A stretch of DNA of 64,000 nucleotides, taken from the NCBI GenBank assembly GCA_900323505.1, contig OOIN01000043.1, forward strand, positions 186,001 to 250,000, written 5' to 3'. A program made the translations under genes and the position numbers. Below the pieces are notes generated by a model, which saw only the letters and a list, made by a program, of their open reading frames with translations, searched no databases and was not told the origin of the DNA. The stretch's first letter is position 1. Each line of letters opens with the position of its first letter. Positions 42,152 through 51,529 of the stretch are shown piece by piece. The DNA comes from Ustilago trichophora (lineage: Eukaryota; Basidiomycota; Ustilaginomycetes; Ustilaginales; Ustilaginaceae).

Positions 42152-44410
42152 ATGAGGCTTTCTTGGGTCTCGCTCGCCTTGGCCGCTGTGGCGGCTAGGT
42201 CTGTGGTGGCCGTTCCAGCTTCGACCGGTTCTGGGGTCACCAACAAACACAACAATGTCGGCGATATAAGCAATCCCGATGGCAACGGCGACTTCTACGG
42301 TCCAGATATCCTCGGTGGAGGCGTCAATGAGCTGTACGATCACGTTAGCCAGGACATCCAAAGAGCTGGACAGAATCCAGAGTCGTACGGTCTTGGTCCT
42401 GTTCCCGGTTACTGGCCGGGTCATCGCCCACACGAACACGAGCAAGAACATGATGGTGGTCATGATCGCGAGCACAAGCATAAGCATAAGCATGACCACA
42501 AACATGAACATGAAGATGATCGCGAGCATAAGCACAAACATAAGCATGACCACGAGCACGATGGTGAGCACAAGCACAAGCATAAGCATGACCACGAGCA
42601 TGATGCTGAGCACAAGCACAAGCACGATCACGGCCACAAGCACGAGCATGATCACGATCAAGGAAAAGGCCATCATCACGGCGGCGGCGACGGCGGCGGC
42701 GGTGAAGGTCGCCACTCTCACAGCATTGGCAAGTGCAAGCAGCGCGACTTCACTCCTCGGGTTCGTGAGTTTGACTGGTCGATCACCTACGGCCCTTCGG
42801 CACCCGATGGCTTTCTCAAGAAGCGCATTTTCATCAACGGTCAATCCCCCGGACCCCTCATCGAAGCCAATGAGGGTGACACGCTCGTGATCAAGGTCAA
42901 GAACTTTATCGACCAAGGTACCTCGATCCACTGGCACGGCATGTACCAGAACAGCACTCCGTTTATGGATGGCATTGCTGGATTCTCGCAATGTCCCATT
43001 CCTCCTGGTGGAGAGCTGGTCTATCGTTTCAAGATCATGGGTCAATGGGGACCGTACTGGTACCACAGTCACAGTTTGATGCAGTACACCGATGGATTGT
43101 ACGGTGGTCTGATCGTGCATAGCAAGAACGACCCCTATCAGAAGTGCAGGGATTACGACGACGAACGGGTGTTCCTGTTCAACGACAACTATCACGATTT
43201 CGCCAACGACATTGTGGATCAGTTGCTCTCGGCCAAGGGATACAATGGTACTTCTGCGGCACCTTCACCCCAATCAGGTCTCATCAATGGGGTGGGTCAG
43301 TTCAACTGTGCAGCTCTAGCAAAGGCAAAGGGACATCAACCTGGTATGCCTAGCAAATGTACCCAGCTAGGCACTCCTACGATGGACATTGAACCGGGCA
43401 AGAAATACCGATTCCGATTCATCAATGTCGGTTCTCACGCCCAGCACATTATCAGCATCGACAATCACGAAATGCACGTCATCTATGCAGACGGTACGCC
43501 GGTCAAGCCGCACAAAGTGCACCGAATCCCCATCCACAACGGTCAGCGTCACGAAGTGCTGGTGCAGACCAACGTTGGTAAAGATGGAGACAGTTTCTTG
43601 TTGCGATCGACCATGATGACTGCGTGCTTTGCATTTGTCGACCCGCTTCTGGATCCAGTGGCGAATCTGACGCTGCAGTACAAGGCCAAAGGTAGTAAAG
43701 TCAAGAGCCGGGCGCCCATCCCGCACGATTGGAAGGATAAGATGGGTACGCTCTGTCAAGATCTCAAAGACTCCGATCTGATCCCTGCTATCGATACGAG
43801 TGTCCCGCCCAACCACAACTTGCGTTCGTTGGGAATCTTCAACTCGCAATTCGGAAACTTGCAGTTGGCAAACGGTACCACTCTGGGACGCTTTTTCATT
43901 GACAATACTACGTTTGTCAACTATGTCAACAAGCCGTATCTGGAGCTTGCTCATCGGGGGATTCCGATCAACAGTTCTACGATTGCATCTCTGCTGGTGA
44001 CCGACGACATTTGGGTGGCAGATATAATCATCAACAACGAAGACACTTTCCTAGATCATCCTTTCCATCTTCACGGTACCGATATGCACATCATCGCACG
44101 TGGGAAAGGCAACATCACCCAGACCGAATGGATCCAGATCAACAAGAACGGTGTCGGTCTCAACATCAAAAATCCACTAAGGAGAGATACCATCACTGTC
44201 GAGAGAGCCAGTTGGATCATTGTTCGTATCATCACCGATTTGCCAGGTGTATGGCCTTTCCACTGTCATATCGCGATGCATCTGGCTCAGGGATTGATGG
44301 CAGCCGTAGCGATTCATCCTAAAAAATTGCAACAGTTGCCGTTCAGTCAAGAGGTGTTGGATCTTTGTCCCACTTCCGGTCCGGCTCTCGACATCATTCT
44401 ACCGGCTTAG
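42152..44410 (+). CDS. Secreted multicopper oxidase (laccase-like) with histidine-rich N-terminal tract
   Basis: Intronless, 752 residues from ATG 42152, which starts a classic signal peptide (MRLSWVSLALAAVAARSVVA). All four copper motifs are present: HWHG (H260), WYHSH (W303), HPFHLHG (H636, H639, H641) and HCHIAMHLAQGL (H704, C705, H706, H710), with Leu715 in the axial type-1 position. Three cupredoxin domains span about 205-740, so the enzyme couples one-electron oxidation of a phenol or metal to reduction of oxygen to water. Between the signal peptide and the first domain (about residues 92-190) lies a low-complexity tract of roughly 35 His alternating with Lys, Asp and Glu in EHKHKHKHDHEHD-type repeats, which should bind metal ions. 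Whether it is a laccase, ferroxidase or other oxidase is not decided by sequence. An extended start at 41987 is less likely. Confidence 0.92.
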   Translation: MRLSWVSLALAAVAARSVVAVPASTGSGVTNKHNNVGDISNPDGNGDFYGPDILGGGVNELYDHVSQDIQRAGQNPESYGLGPVPGYWPGHRPHEHEQEHDGGHDREHKHKHKHDHKHEHEDDREHKHKHKHDHEHDGEHKHKHKHDHEHDAEHKHKHDHGHKHEHDHDQGKGHHHGGGDGGGGEGRHSHSIGKCKQRDFTPRVREFDWSITYGPSAPDGFLKKRIFINGQSPGPLIEANEGDTLVIKVKNFIDQGTSIHWHGMYQNSTPFMDGIAGFSQCPIPPGGELVYRFKIMGQWGPYWYHSHSLMQYTDGLYGGLIVHSKNDPYQKCRDYDDERVFLFNDNYHDFANDIVDQLLSAKGYNGTSAAPSPQSGLINGVGQFNCAALAKAKGHQPGMPSKCTQLGTPTMDIEPGKKYRFRFINVGSHAQHIISIDNHEMHVIYADGTPVKPHKVHRIPIHNGQRHEVLVQTNVGKDGDSFLLRSTMMTACFAFVDPLLDPVANLTLQYKAKGSKVKSRAPIPHDWKDKMGTLCQDLKDSDLIPAIDTSVPPNHNLRSLGIFNSQFGNLQLANGTTLGRFFIDNTTFVNYVNKPYLELAHRGIPINSSTIASLLVTDDIWVADIIINNEDTFLDHPFHLHGTDMHIIARGKGNITQTEWIQINKNGVGLNIKNPLRRDTITVERASWIIVRIITDLPGVWPFHCHIAMHLAQGLMAAVAIHPKKLQQLPFSQEVLDLCPTSGPALDIILPA

Positions 44411-44767
44411 GAAAAAAAAAAATTCAGCCTAGGGTGAAGAAGATTTCCAGGTTCTCTTTCTGTTCGTGAACATTCTCGTCTTGCACTAAGTCAGCTGCTC
44501 TTCTTGAAGTCCAAGTTGCCTTACCGTAAAGTAAAAATCATGTCGCTTCTATCAATTTGTTTCTCCGAGTTTCTCCTTTTCAAGAAATCAAACGTTGTAA
44601 ATAAAGCTTTTCGGAAAGGGTGACACATGGCTGGATCGTACAAGGTTGGGTAAAGGTTTAAGTGATGCAATGCATATATGATTGGCAAGATGTGGATAGG
44701 AAAGAGTGAACGGTACAAGTACAAAAAAAGAAGACGTGACTGTTTGGAGAATTATGTTTTTTGGAGA
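44411..44767. terminator. Convergent 3' flanks of the oxidase and CSL genes
   Basis: 357 bases between two convergent stop codons, A/T-richer than the flanks, with AAATAAAG (about 44599) and other A-rich strings that could serve as polyadenylation signals for either gene. Confidence 0.4.
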
Positions 44768-47700
44768 TTAAATGATTCGAAGACTCCAAGCGCCCTGAAT
44801 TGGGGGACCGGCCAAATCTCCTAGACCGAAACCTAGCTGTTTCAACACCTCTGAGGTGGTATCGTGACCAGTGGCCTTCATGAGTTGGACTAGATCCTCG
44901 CAGACGATGTGACGACCGCTGTGATATGCGGTTCCATCAGAGTCGTTGACAAAGATGAGGGGTAGCAAAAAGTGTGCTGGGACACCACCTGCTGTGATGG
45001 GGGTTGAGAGTTTGCCTCGAAGTGCGATCTTGAGCATGTCTCGAATCGATGGTAATGTGACGGTGATGAAAGCTTCCGGATCGCTACCAGGGTTTGGGCG
45101 CTTGTTGGAATGTTCGACTTTAAGAGGACCCAAGCTGCCAGCCCATACGTCGAGGGGGATGGGATCCGAAGTGATTGCGGCGGGGACGATAAAGTTTGTC
45201 ACCGTCGTAACGAGGGTATGTCTGGTCTGGTCATAGGTAGGCATAGACGTAATCAGCGGGAAAGGTGTCATGGGAACCTCACAAGGACCTTCATCCTTAG
45301 ACGCCTGCGTAGCACTAGTGTCAAAGTAAGAATACTCGAACCTCGAAACACCAATCACCGTCCAAACAAACGCATCATCCACCTCATCCACCACCTTTTC
45401 CCCCACCCCATGCTCCTTGGCCACAGTGACGCTTTTGGGTGTGACATAAACCACAGAGTTGCTCTCGCCCGTCTTATTGGCATCAACTGTGTCGCTCGGC
45501 GGTTCGTCGAATCCAAACCCTTGCTCGTGAGTCTGGGCAAAGTTGATCGCAAGCGGTTCTTGACCTAGCTTCTCGGGTGAAGTGTGCTTCCACTCATCGG
45601 GGATCATAGCGCAGAGGTAACTGCGTGGGGCGGAAAAGTCGGATTCGAGATGCTCGGAATCGCCGAATACCGTCTCGCTGTCACTGCTAGGTACGAAGCG
45701 CATGAGAGCTACTTTTTGAAGCTGTCCAACCGGGCCGTAGAGATTGAGATCGTCTTTAGCCTCGCCGCTTCCGTTTGCACTCGTCGCGGGAGCTGCTGCG
45801 ACCGCCGTAGCAGCGTTGGAGCTCTCGCCTTCGATCTTGATGGCTGATTGCATAGTGCTTCCCGGCCTCTCTGTGGGATTCCTGCTGCCTGAGACTGGAT
45901 TGTTGGATGCGCCGTTGCGGTTGAAAGATCCATTCGAAGCCGACTTGCTGCTAACGGCTGCGAGCTTGTCGCGCAACGCTCGATCGATCGCAACTCTCTT
46001 GGACTTGTTGCCCGAGCCGGCCTTCAGCAGTTCGGCAGGCGGATCCAACTGGGGCAGCTGCACCTGACCTTTATCGACCTTGCATACGACAAGAGGATCG
46101 CTGCTGAATCCCGTGTTGACGTCGGTCAAGACGATGGTGGAGCCATAAGTGACGCTCTCCTCCTCGGCTCCAGCAAGATCAGCCAGAGGTGGGCGCGAGA
46201 TGAGCGTGATTCGATAGGTAGACCATTCGCCGCCGTGCACTGTGAGGCTTCCATGGCTGCTGCTGTGCATGTACTTGGTCCTAGCAGTTTGCGAGTTGAT
46301 GCGGTTGAAGAGCGATACGAGTGATCCGTTCTGTACTTGGTTGGTCTGACCTCTAGGTTTGGCAGTCTTCTTCGAGGATTTCGAGATGATGGTGACAGGT
46401 GCGGATTCGAAGGATGCCCAGGCTTGACCCTTGGGTAGGCGGGAGAGCGTCTCTGGTGCATTGTCGGTTGGATCGTTGGCGGGGCTGTCGACACTCATGG
46501 CTGGGGAAAGGGCGTCGGCAGCGCGTGACTTTTTGAGTGGACTGAAGATGGGAAGATGCGGTTCAAGCCCCGTTGGACGTAGCAAGTTGAGTTGCAGACG
46601 GAAAGACTTGGAGCGTCCTGTTGGTGTGACGTAGAGCGATCTCATCTTGGTTTCAAGCCGAGTGTCGAGGACCGCAACGTTCTCGTTCGAGTAGAACTCA
46701 TCCGTATCTCCTCGAACGAGCAAGCTGACGCGACACTGATCTTCTTCATCCGCATCTTCCGAGGTTGACGAGGTGGTAAGGGTGGCAGCGCCGTGCTCTG
46801 CATACCTTCGCAGAGGACCGGTGACGCTGATGATAGGCGGAGGGTTGAAGAAGCGCTTTTCGGATCCGTAGCTCTTTTGCGCAACGGAGGCATGTGCGCA
46901 GCGGATGGTGGTCATCTTTGTCTTTGACGCGTCTGCAGCAGCGATGGGTCCGGTGACGGTGTTGGGTTTGGTGAGCGTGTCGATGCTTGCAATGTACTCG
47001 GAGATGGCCTTTTCGACCCTGCTACGACGCTCCATGGGCCCAATCTCGCGATACTTTCGCTTGCCGAGAATCCTTTTGGGTTTCTTGACGACTTTGGCTT
47101 GCTTTGTTGGTGACTTGGGCTTGGGTGTTTCTTGTGGCTCCTTGACTGCTTCGGTAGCGAGACTGGAAGAGATTCTGCCTTGAAGACTGGCCATGAATTG
47201 CTCCAAGCTAGCTGCAATTGCGTCGTCTCCTGTCGCACCGGACTGTGACCCGCTTTCGGACGCCGTTGCAGGGGCAGCATCTTGAGAAGTGTTGCTGGTT
47301 TGCTGTTGCTGGTTTGCGGTCTCGGTGGAAAAGAGGTTGGCCTCACGCAGCAGCTTGTCGACGATGGACTGGTGGGCGGCATTGTCTGCAGAGGGGGACG
47401 CTTGTGGCTCGGGCGTTGCAAATGCTGTCTCGTTGCCCGAGGCGGCCGCGGGTTGCGTGGACACTTGCACAGCGGCGGTTTCAGTCTGTACTGGCAAGGG
47501 CGATCCTGATTGGGGCGTAGGCATGAGTGAAGCAATTAAGGTTTCGAAAGAAGCGATGTCCTCTGCAGTAGCCGGTGTGCCCTGACCTTGTGTCGGTGTG
47601 TTGTATGATGTATGCATTGTCGATGCATCCATAGGCGTATGTAGCGCTTCATTCTGCGTTCCGAACTGACCAGCAAGTTCTGCTGTGAAGGCCTGTATTT

Positions 47701-47977
47701 GCTCTTCAAGCGAAGGCTCATGTTGGCTTGATTTGTCTTGGGAAGTAGTGGAGGCGGGCAGGAAGCTGGCCAAGTTTGCAGCATCGAGGGTGGGGATACC
47801 GTCCATGATGGTGAGATCCGGGAGCGAATCGACGGCATCAGCTTGGGTCTTGGTAGTTGTCTCGACATCTTGTCCAGAATTGCTGTCGGTGGTAGGTGCT
47901 TGTGGCTGTTGAGGGTTCGATGTTGAGGTGCTGGAGCTAGGACCAGCGACCGTATCTATTGACTCGCCAGCTTCCAT
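44768..47977 (-). CDS. CSL-family (CBF1/RBP-J/Su(H)/Lag-1) DNA-binding transcription factor
   Basis: Intronless, 1069 residues. After a disordered Gln/Thr/Ser-rich first third, the LAG1/RHR-N DNA-binding domain appears (about 315-510) with KRKYREIGPMERRSRVEKAI and MTTIRCAHASVAQKSYGSEK (M355) followed by RFFNPPP, close to the animal core AKVAQKSYGNEKRFFCPPP. FRLQLNLLRPTG precedes the beta-trefoil domain, which carries ISKSSKKTAKPRGQTN, SLVSLFNRINSQTARTKYM and the KVDKGQ step. The C-terminal third resembles the RHR-C part (FVWTVIGVSRFEYSYFDTS and beyond). Fungi have CSL proteins (Cbf11/Cbf12 in fission yeast, linked to lipid metabolism and cell adhesion) but no Notch, so this acts Notch-independently. 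It diverges from the SUMO gene. Confidence 0.93.
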   Translation of the reverse strand: MEAGESIDTVAGPSSSTSTSNPQQPQAPTTDSNSGQDVETTTKTQADAVDSLPDLTIMDGIPTLDAANLASFLPASTTSQDKSSQHEPSLEEQIQAFTAELAGQFGTQNEALHTPMDASTMHTSYNTPTQGQGTPATAEDIASFETLIASLMPTPQSGSPLPVQTETAAVQVSTQPAAASGNETAFATPEPQASPSADNAAHQSIVDKLLREANLFSTETANQQQQTSNTSQDAAPATASESGSQSGATGDDAIAASLEQFMASLQGRISSSLATEAVKEPQETPKPKSPTKQAKVVKKPKRILGKRKYREIGPMERRSRVEKAISEYIASIDTLTKPNTVTGPIAAADASKTKMTTIRCAHASVAQKSYGSEKRFFNPPPIISVTGPLRRYAEHGAATLTTSSTSEDADEEDQCRVSLLVRGDTDEFYSNENVAVLDTRLETKMRSLYVTPTGRSKSFRLQLNLLRPTGLEPHLPIFSPLKKSRAADALSPAMSVDSPANDPTDNAPETLSRLPKGQAWASFESAPVTIISKSSKKTAKPRGQTNQVQNGSLVSLFNRINSQTARTKYMHSSSHGSLTVHGGEWSTYRITLISRPPLADLAGAEEESVTYGSTIVLTDVNTGFSSDPLVVCKVDKGQVQLPQLDPPAELLKAGSGNKSKRVAIDRALRDKLAAVSSKSASNGSFNRNGASNNPVSGSRNPTERPGSTMQSAIKIEGESSNAATAVAAAPATSANGSGEAKDDLNLYGPVGQLQKVALMRFVPSSDSETVFGDSEHLESDFSAPRSYLCAMIPDEWKHTSPEKLGQEPLAINFAQTHEQGFGFDEPPSDTVDANKTGESNSVVYVTPKSVTVAKEHGVGEKVVDEVDDAFVWTVIGVSRFEYSYFDTSATQASKDEGPCEVPMTPFPLITSMPTYDQTRHTLVTTVTNFIVPAAITSDPIPLDVWAGSLGPLKVEHSNKRPNPGSDPEAFITVTLPSIRDMLKIALRGKLSTPITAGGVPAHFLLPLIFVNDSDGTAYHSGRHIVCEDLVQLMKATGHDTTSEVLKQLGFGLGDLAGPPIQGAWSLRII

Positions 47978-48798
47978 TGTGCCGAGTGCTACGCCCGATC
48001 GAAGCTGTGATGGTCCAAAGGCATTCAGGTGGACTAGCTTGAGGTGGTCACCGTTGATGTGAGGTGAATAAACTGCTTCCGGAGTCCAAATGTGCTGTTG
48101 CAGAGAGGCTGCAGTGTTATGTGTGACAGTCTCGAGTTCTCGAGGTGAAAGTGATCTTGTGATGGAATGAATGTAGGATGAGGATGAGGATGAGGAGGTA
48201 GGATGGTATGTGTGTAACGGAGAGCAAAGAGAAGATGTCAGAGTTAGAGTTCAGGGTTTATGCATTTCCAAGAAGTTCAGCCTTTTTGCGCACCAAACTT
48301 TTTTTTTTTAGAAAAATTTCCAGGCAGCGGAACACGGACCAATTTTTTTTTGTTGTCGATCTTTTTCTCCACCTTTGCTTCCGCTTGCCAGAAAAAAGAA
48401 AAGAAAAAAAAATCCCGCTTGGAAAAAAGGGAATAAAAAAGCAGTCGAAAATTAAGGGGAAAAAAAAAACGCGGCTCCTCCACCTCTCGCACGCGCTCGG
48501 TTCCGATTTGTGTAACTTGAAAGAGCGGTGCTGAGTTGCATTTGTTTGGCTACTTTTGTAACTGCACAGCGCTTTGTGTGATTGTGCTCTCTTGACTGTA
48601 CAACGCGGTGTCAACGCGAATTCTACATTTCCGCATTTCTGGAAGTCTAAGAGACTTGTCCGCCACTTGATTGTTTCCGCACGTCCAACGACTCAGCTTC
48701 TTCTTTCCCAACCACATCTTGCCTCCGCACTTGGTACAACACGCATACCCACACGTACACCCATCTCCTCTACACACATATCACCTCACACATCAATC
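47978..48798. promoter_or_regulatory. Divergent promoter CSL factor / SUMO
   Basis: 821 bases holding a GATGAG repeat (48177-48195) near the CSL side and several short poly(T)/poly(A) tracts between 48299 and 48470, then a C/T-rich SUMO leader. No gene was seen. Confidence 0.6.
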
Positions 48799-49173
48799 AT
48801 GTCCGACGCAGAGATCCCCCAGCCCAAGCCCGAGGGCGGCGAGCAGCTCAACATCAAGGTCAAGGATGCCGACGGAAATGAGGTCTTCTTCAAGGTCAAG
48901 CGTACCACCAAGCTCTCCAAGCTCAAGAAGGCTTACGCAGAGAGGATGGGCAAGCCTGAGAACAGCGTTCGCTTCATCTTTGACGGTCAGCGCATCGGTG
49001 ACAATGACACTGCCGAGACTGTAAGTACCTTCCCCGCAGCAGCACCATTCACCTTCATGCGGCTTTACTCACCATAAATCAACCTTGTCGCTTCCTTTCA
49101 ACCCCATCAACAGCTCAACATGGAGGACCAGGACGAGATCGATGCAATGATTGAGCAGCTCGGCGGCTGCTAA
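48799..49173 (+). CDS. SMT3: SUMO (Smt3), two exons
   Basis: Exons 48799-49020 and 49114-49173, separated by a 93-base GTAAGT...CAG phase-0 intron, give 93 residues. The ubiquitin-fold shows LNIKVKDADGNEVFFKVKRT, LSKLKKAYAERMGKPENSVRF and FDGQRIGDNDTAET|LNMEDQDEIDAMIEQLGG. Only one residue (Cys93) follows the Gly-Gly, so maturation by a Ulp1-type protease removes a single amino acid. SUMO is conjugated through E1 Aos1/Uba2 and E2 Ubc9 to nuclear proteins. The flexible N-terminus contains PKPE around Lys10, similar to the chain-forming lysines of yeast Smt3. Confidence 0.97.
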
Positions 49174-49808
49174 TCCAGCCCCACCGCTTCACCTCGATCC
49201 CACGCTATCACAAGTGTCTTGAACGCACCTTCGTATACCCCTTCTCCCCGCAATAACAATTCCGCAGCGAGCCTTTCCTGCCCATCCTGCATCCATCCTC
49301 CTCAGAGTGTACTCCCGCACTCCCTCCCTCCCGCAACCACTGCAGCGTAACACCGCTCAATGGACCGTTTTTCCCAAGTCTAGAATCCAGCAGCATTTGT
49401 TGCTACTTTTCGTACGTCGCAAGAAAGACTCCAACCGCCCATTGCGACCTTACCTGCTCCTCGCCCCCTTTTCACAAATCATGCCACTCTTGCGCCTCGA
49501 GCTGAATGGCTTCATCCTTTGTAATCGTGTTTTTTTTCTCGACCAATGTATTTGTTTTGTCTCCATCTCCGAGCACCACATTGACCGCATAACGTCGTAC
49601 CTCATTGCCCTTGAAACGACTCGGCACACGCATAGAGGAACTGACCAGCTCGGTGTTAAATACAGGCGCCAGGAGGCGTTTATGCCTATACAAAAAGGGT
49701 ATCATTGGTATTGCATCCCGAACGACAAAAAGAGGTTGGAATTCACCCTAACTTGGTTGATGTCACGGGTGTTGGTGAACGTCTAAGAGTGGGGGTGGTG
49801 GGGGTTTT
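49174..49808. other. Intergenic region, convergent 3' flanks
   Basis: 635 bases between SUMO and the small minus-strand gene; C/T-rich at first, no coding features seen. Confidence 0.5.
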
Positions 49809-50234
49809 TTAGACTTTGGATCGACGCCTACCTCCACGACTGCCACATCGACAGCAGAGAACGTCGGCGATGCAGTTGAAGGTTGCGATTAGGCACGATG
49901 AGATTGCCGAGACGCTGTGGATGTTGAAAAATTTGCGATGGTGGTGAGCATGATGAGAAAAGTGATTAGTGATCCTATTTGTCGGCCTCGTAACAAAGCA
50001 GAGGGAAAGATGCTTACATGGTGTGCAAGATGCTACCGATAGCAGAGAAGATGGTATGGAAGAGGTTTGCGATGGCCGAGACGATGGAGTTTAGGCAAGA
50101 TGCGACGGCTGTGGGTTTAGAAGTTCGGTTTGTGATGCGACGAAGTTAGCTCTCTCTCTCTCTCTCTGTGCTGCTGATGCTTTACGATGGGGATTGACGA
50201 GGTTATGAAGGAACAAGGAAGACTTACCTCCCAT
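49809..50234 (-). CDS. Small hydrophobic Gly2/Cys-rich protein, three exons
   Basis: Minus strand, exons 50228-50234 (only ATGGGAG), 50018-50108 and 49809-49914; introns of 119 and 103 bases have GTAAGT/GTAAGC donors and CAG acceptors. The 67-residue product starts MGAVASCLNSIVSAIANLF, continues with repeats of the form xTIFSAIGSILHTIVSAI, and ends ADVLCCRCGSRGGRRRSKV. Ile/Val/Ala/Ser alternate as in a membrane-embedded or membrane-lying helix over about residues 8-52, followed by a CCRCG cluster and an Arg-rich tail. Gly2 with Ser6 and Cys7 fits an N-myristoylation plus palmitoylation site. I recall similar tiny fungal proteins annotated only as hypothetical; no function is known to me. The perfect open reading across two split codons supports the model. 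The gene is too fragmented to show up as a simple ORF. Confidence 0.8.
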
Positions 50235-51529
50235 GTTGGGCAAGAAGTATTCTTAAGCGGGTTGATTGTTCTAAGATGTGTTGTGGGCTTTTGCGGATGT
50301 GTTTTGATAGAGACAAAGGTGAAGATGGATTCCATGCCATGCTGAACGAGGAGGGGGGTTTAAGTATCTTTCAACCCCAAGACACACTTTGTACGAGGGT
50401 CTAGCTCAGGTGTGATACACGAGCAAGACTCTGTCACATGGTGTCTCACTTGAACCCCCATCCCATCTCCCTTCAACAGCACTCGTGGCATCGGAACTGC
50501 GCAAAAGTAGAACAACCATCTACCTCATAGCACAGTGCCTGATACAGCAAGCACTTTTGCTCTAAACGAAATCGCACAAGCAACTGAAAAGAAAACACAC
50601 TCCGAGCTTTATCCTCTTCGGTACAATACGGTAGAATGACGTCCTTCCCCTACAGAGAGGAAGCCTACGAAACCTTTTTTGTGGCTTTCGGTTGCGGGTC
50701 TTTTGTGCATGAAAAGTCATTCAGGCGTTAGGGCAGAGATCTTATTCCAGCTATGAGTGAGAGAGAGGGGTCGCGTGGGCTGAGTCACTTTTCGACGCCC
50801 GCATTTTTGCTCATGACAACGCTACTCTCTGTACAGTACCACGGATCCCTTTTCTTTCCTCGCTTCCATCACTCGAATATGCATCTATCTCTTCAAGCCA
50901 GAGGAAGACTGGATGATCAGCTTCGACATTTGTACGAGATCATGCAATTGTATGGCTTGCATGAGTGGTTTTGAGTGAGGAGAGGCAAAGGATGTAAAAG
51001 AGTCTGATAGCAAACAAGCCGAGCTGCATAGTCGGATAGCTTGCTTTCCGATCCCCTAGCCACACACCAAAACCAAAGGGTCCAAGCAAATCAATCGTGG
51101 CGTCAAAAAGAAATGGGGAAACGTCATCGCGCTTGGCACACTCTCAAAGCCATGTTTGGATCCATTGTCGCTTTCTCACTCAACACAATAGAATGGTTGG
51201 AAAGAGTATATGTGCGTCACCATCACAGAGTCTACTCTTGGGGATGGTTGAAGTTGAGTTTTTCGGCGGTATTGGATGGACAATCTTGTCTTTTTCTTTT
51301 TGCACTTCATCAATGCTTCAACCCTGCCCCGATATCATCTTCGAATGGGGATACACGCAACACCTCTCGTTGAACAATAAAGTTTTGCAAGTGCGAATCA
51401 AGAGATTTGGTACAAAAGTGTGCGTGTAGTTTCTGACAGGCATAATCAAAGATCTCCTCTTCTTAAAGTCGAGTGGTGGCATCATCTGTCCCAAAATCTT
51501 GCCCTCCTCCAACCTCCCTTCGACACCTT
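50235..51529. other. Intergenic region between the small gene and TOM70
   Basis: Promoter of the small minus-strand gene and 3' flank of TOM70. A TACAGTA copy lies at 50832-50838. Short plus-strand frames (50753-50974, 51041-51373) look random. Confidence 0.5.

Noticed and set aside
42068..43195. 375-codon minus-strand frame with hydrophobic Val/Met/Leu repeats resembling a membrane protein
   Set aside because: Antisense reading of the His/Lys/Asp codons of the oxidase.
50399..50460. Possible tRNA gene (TAGCTCAGGTG resembles an A box)
   Set aside because: No matching B box on the same strand and no cloverleaf could be drawn.
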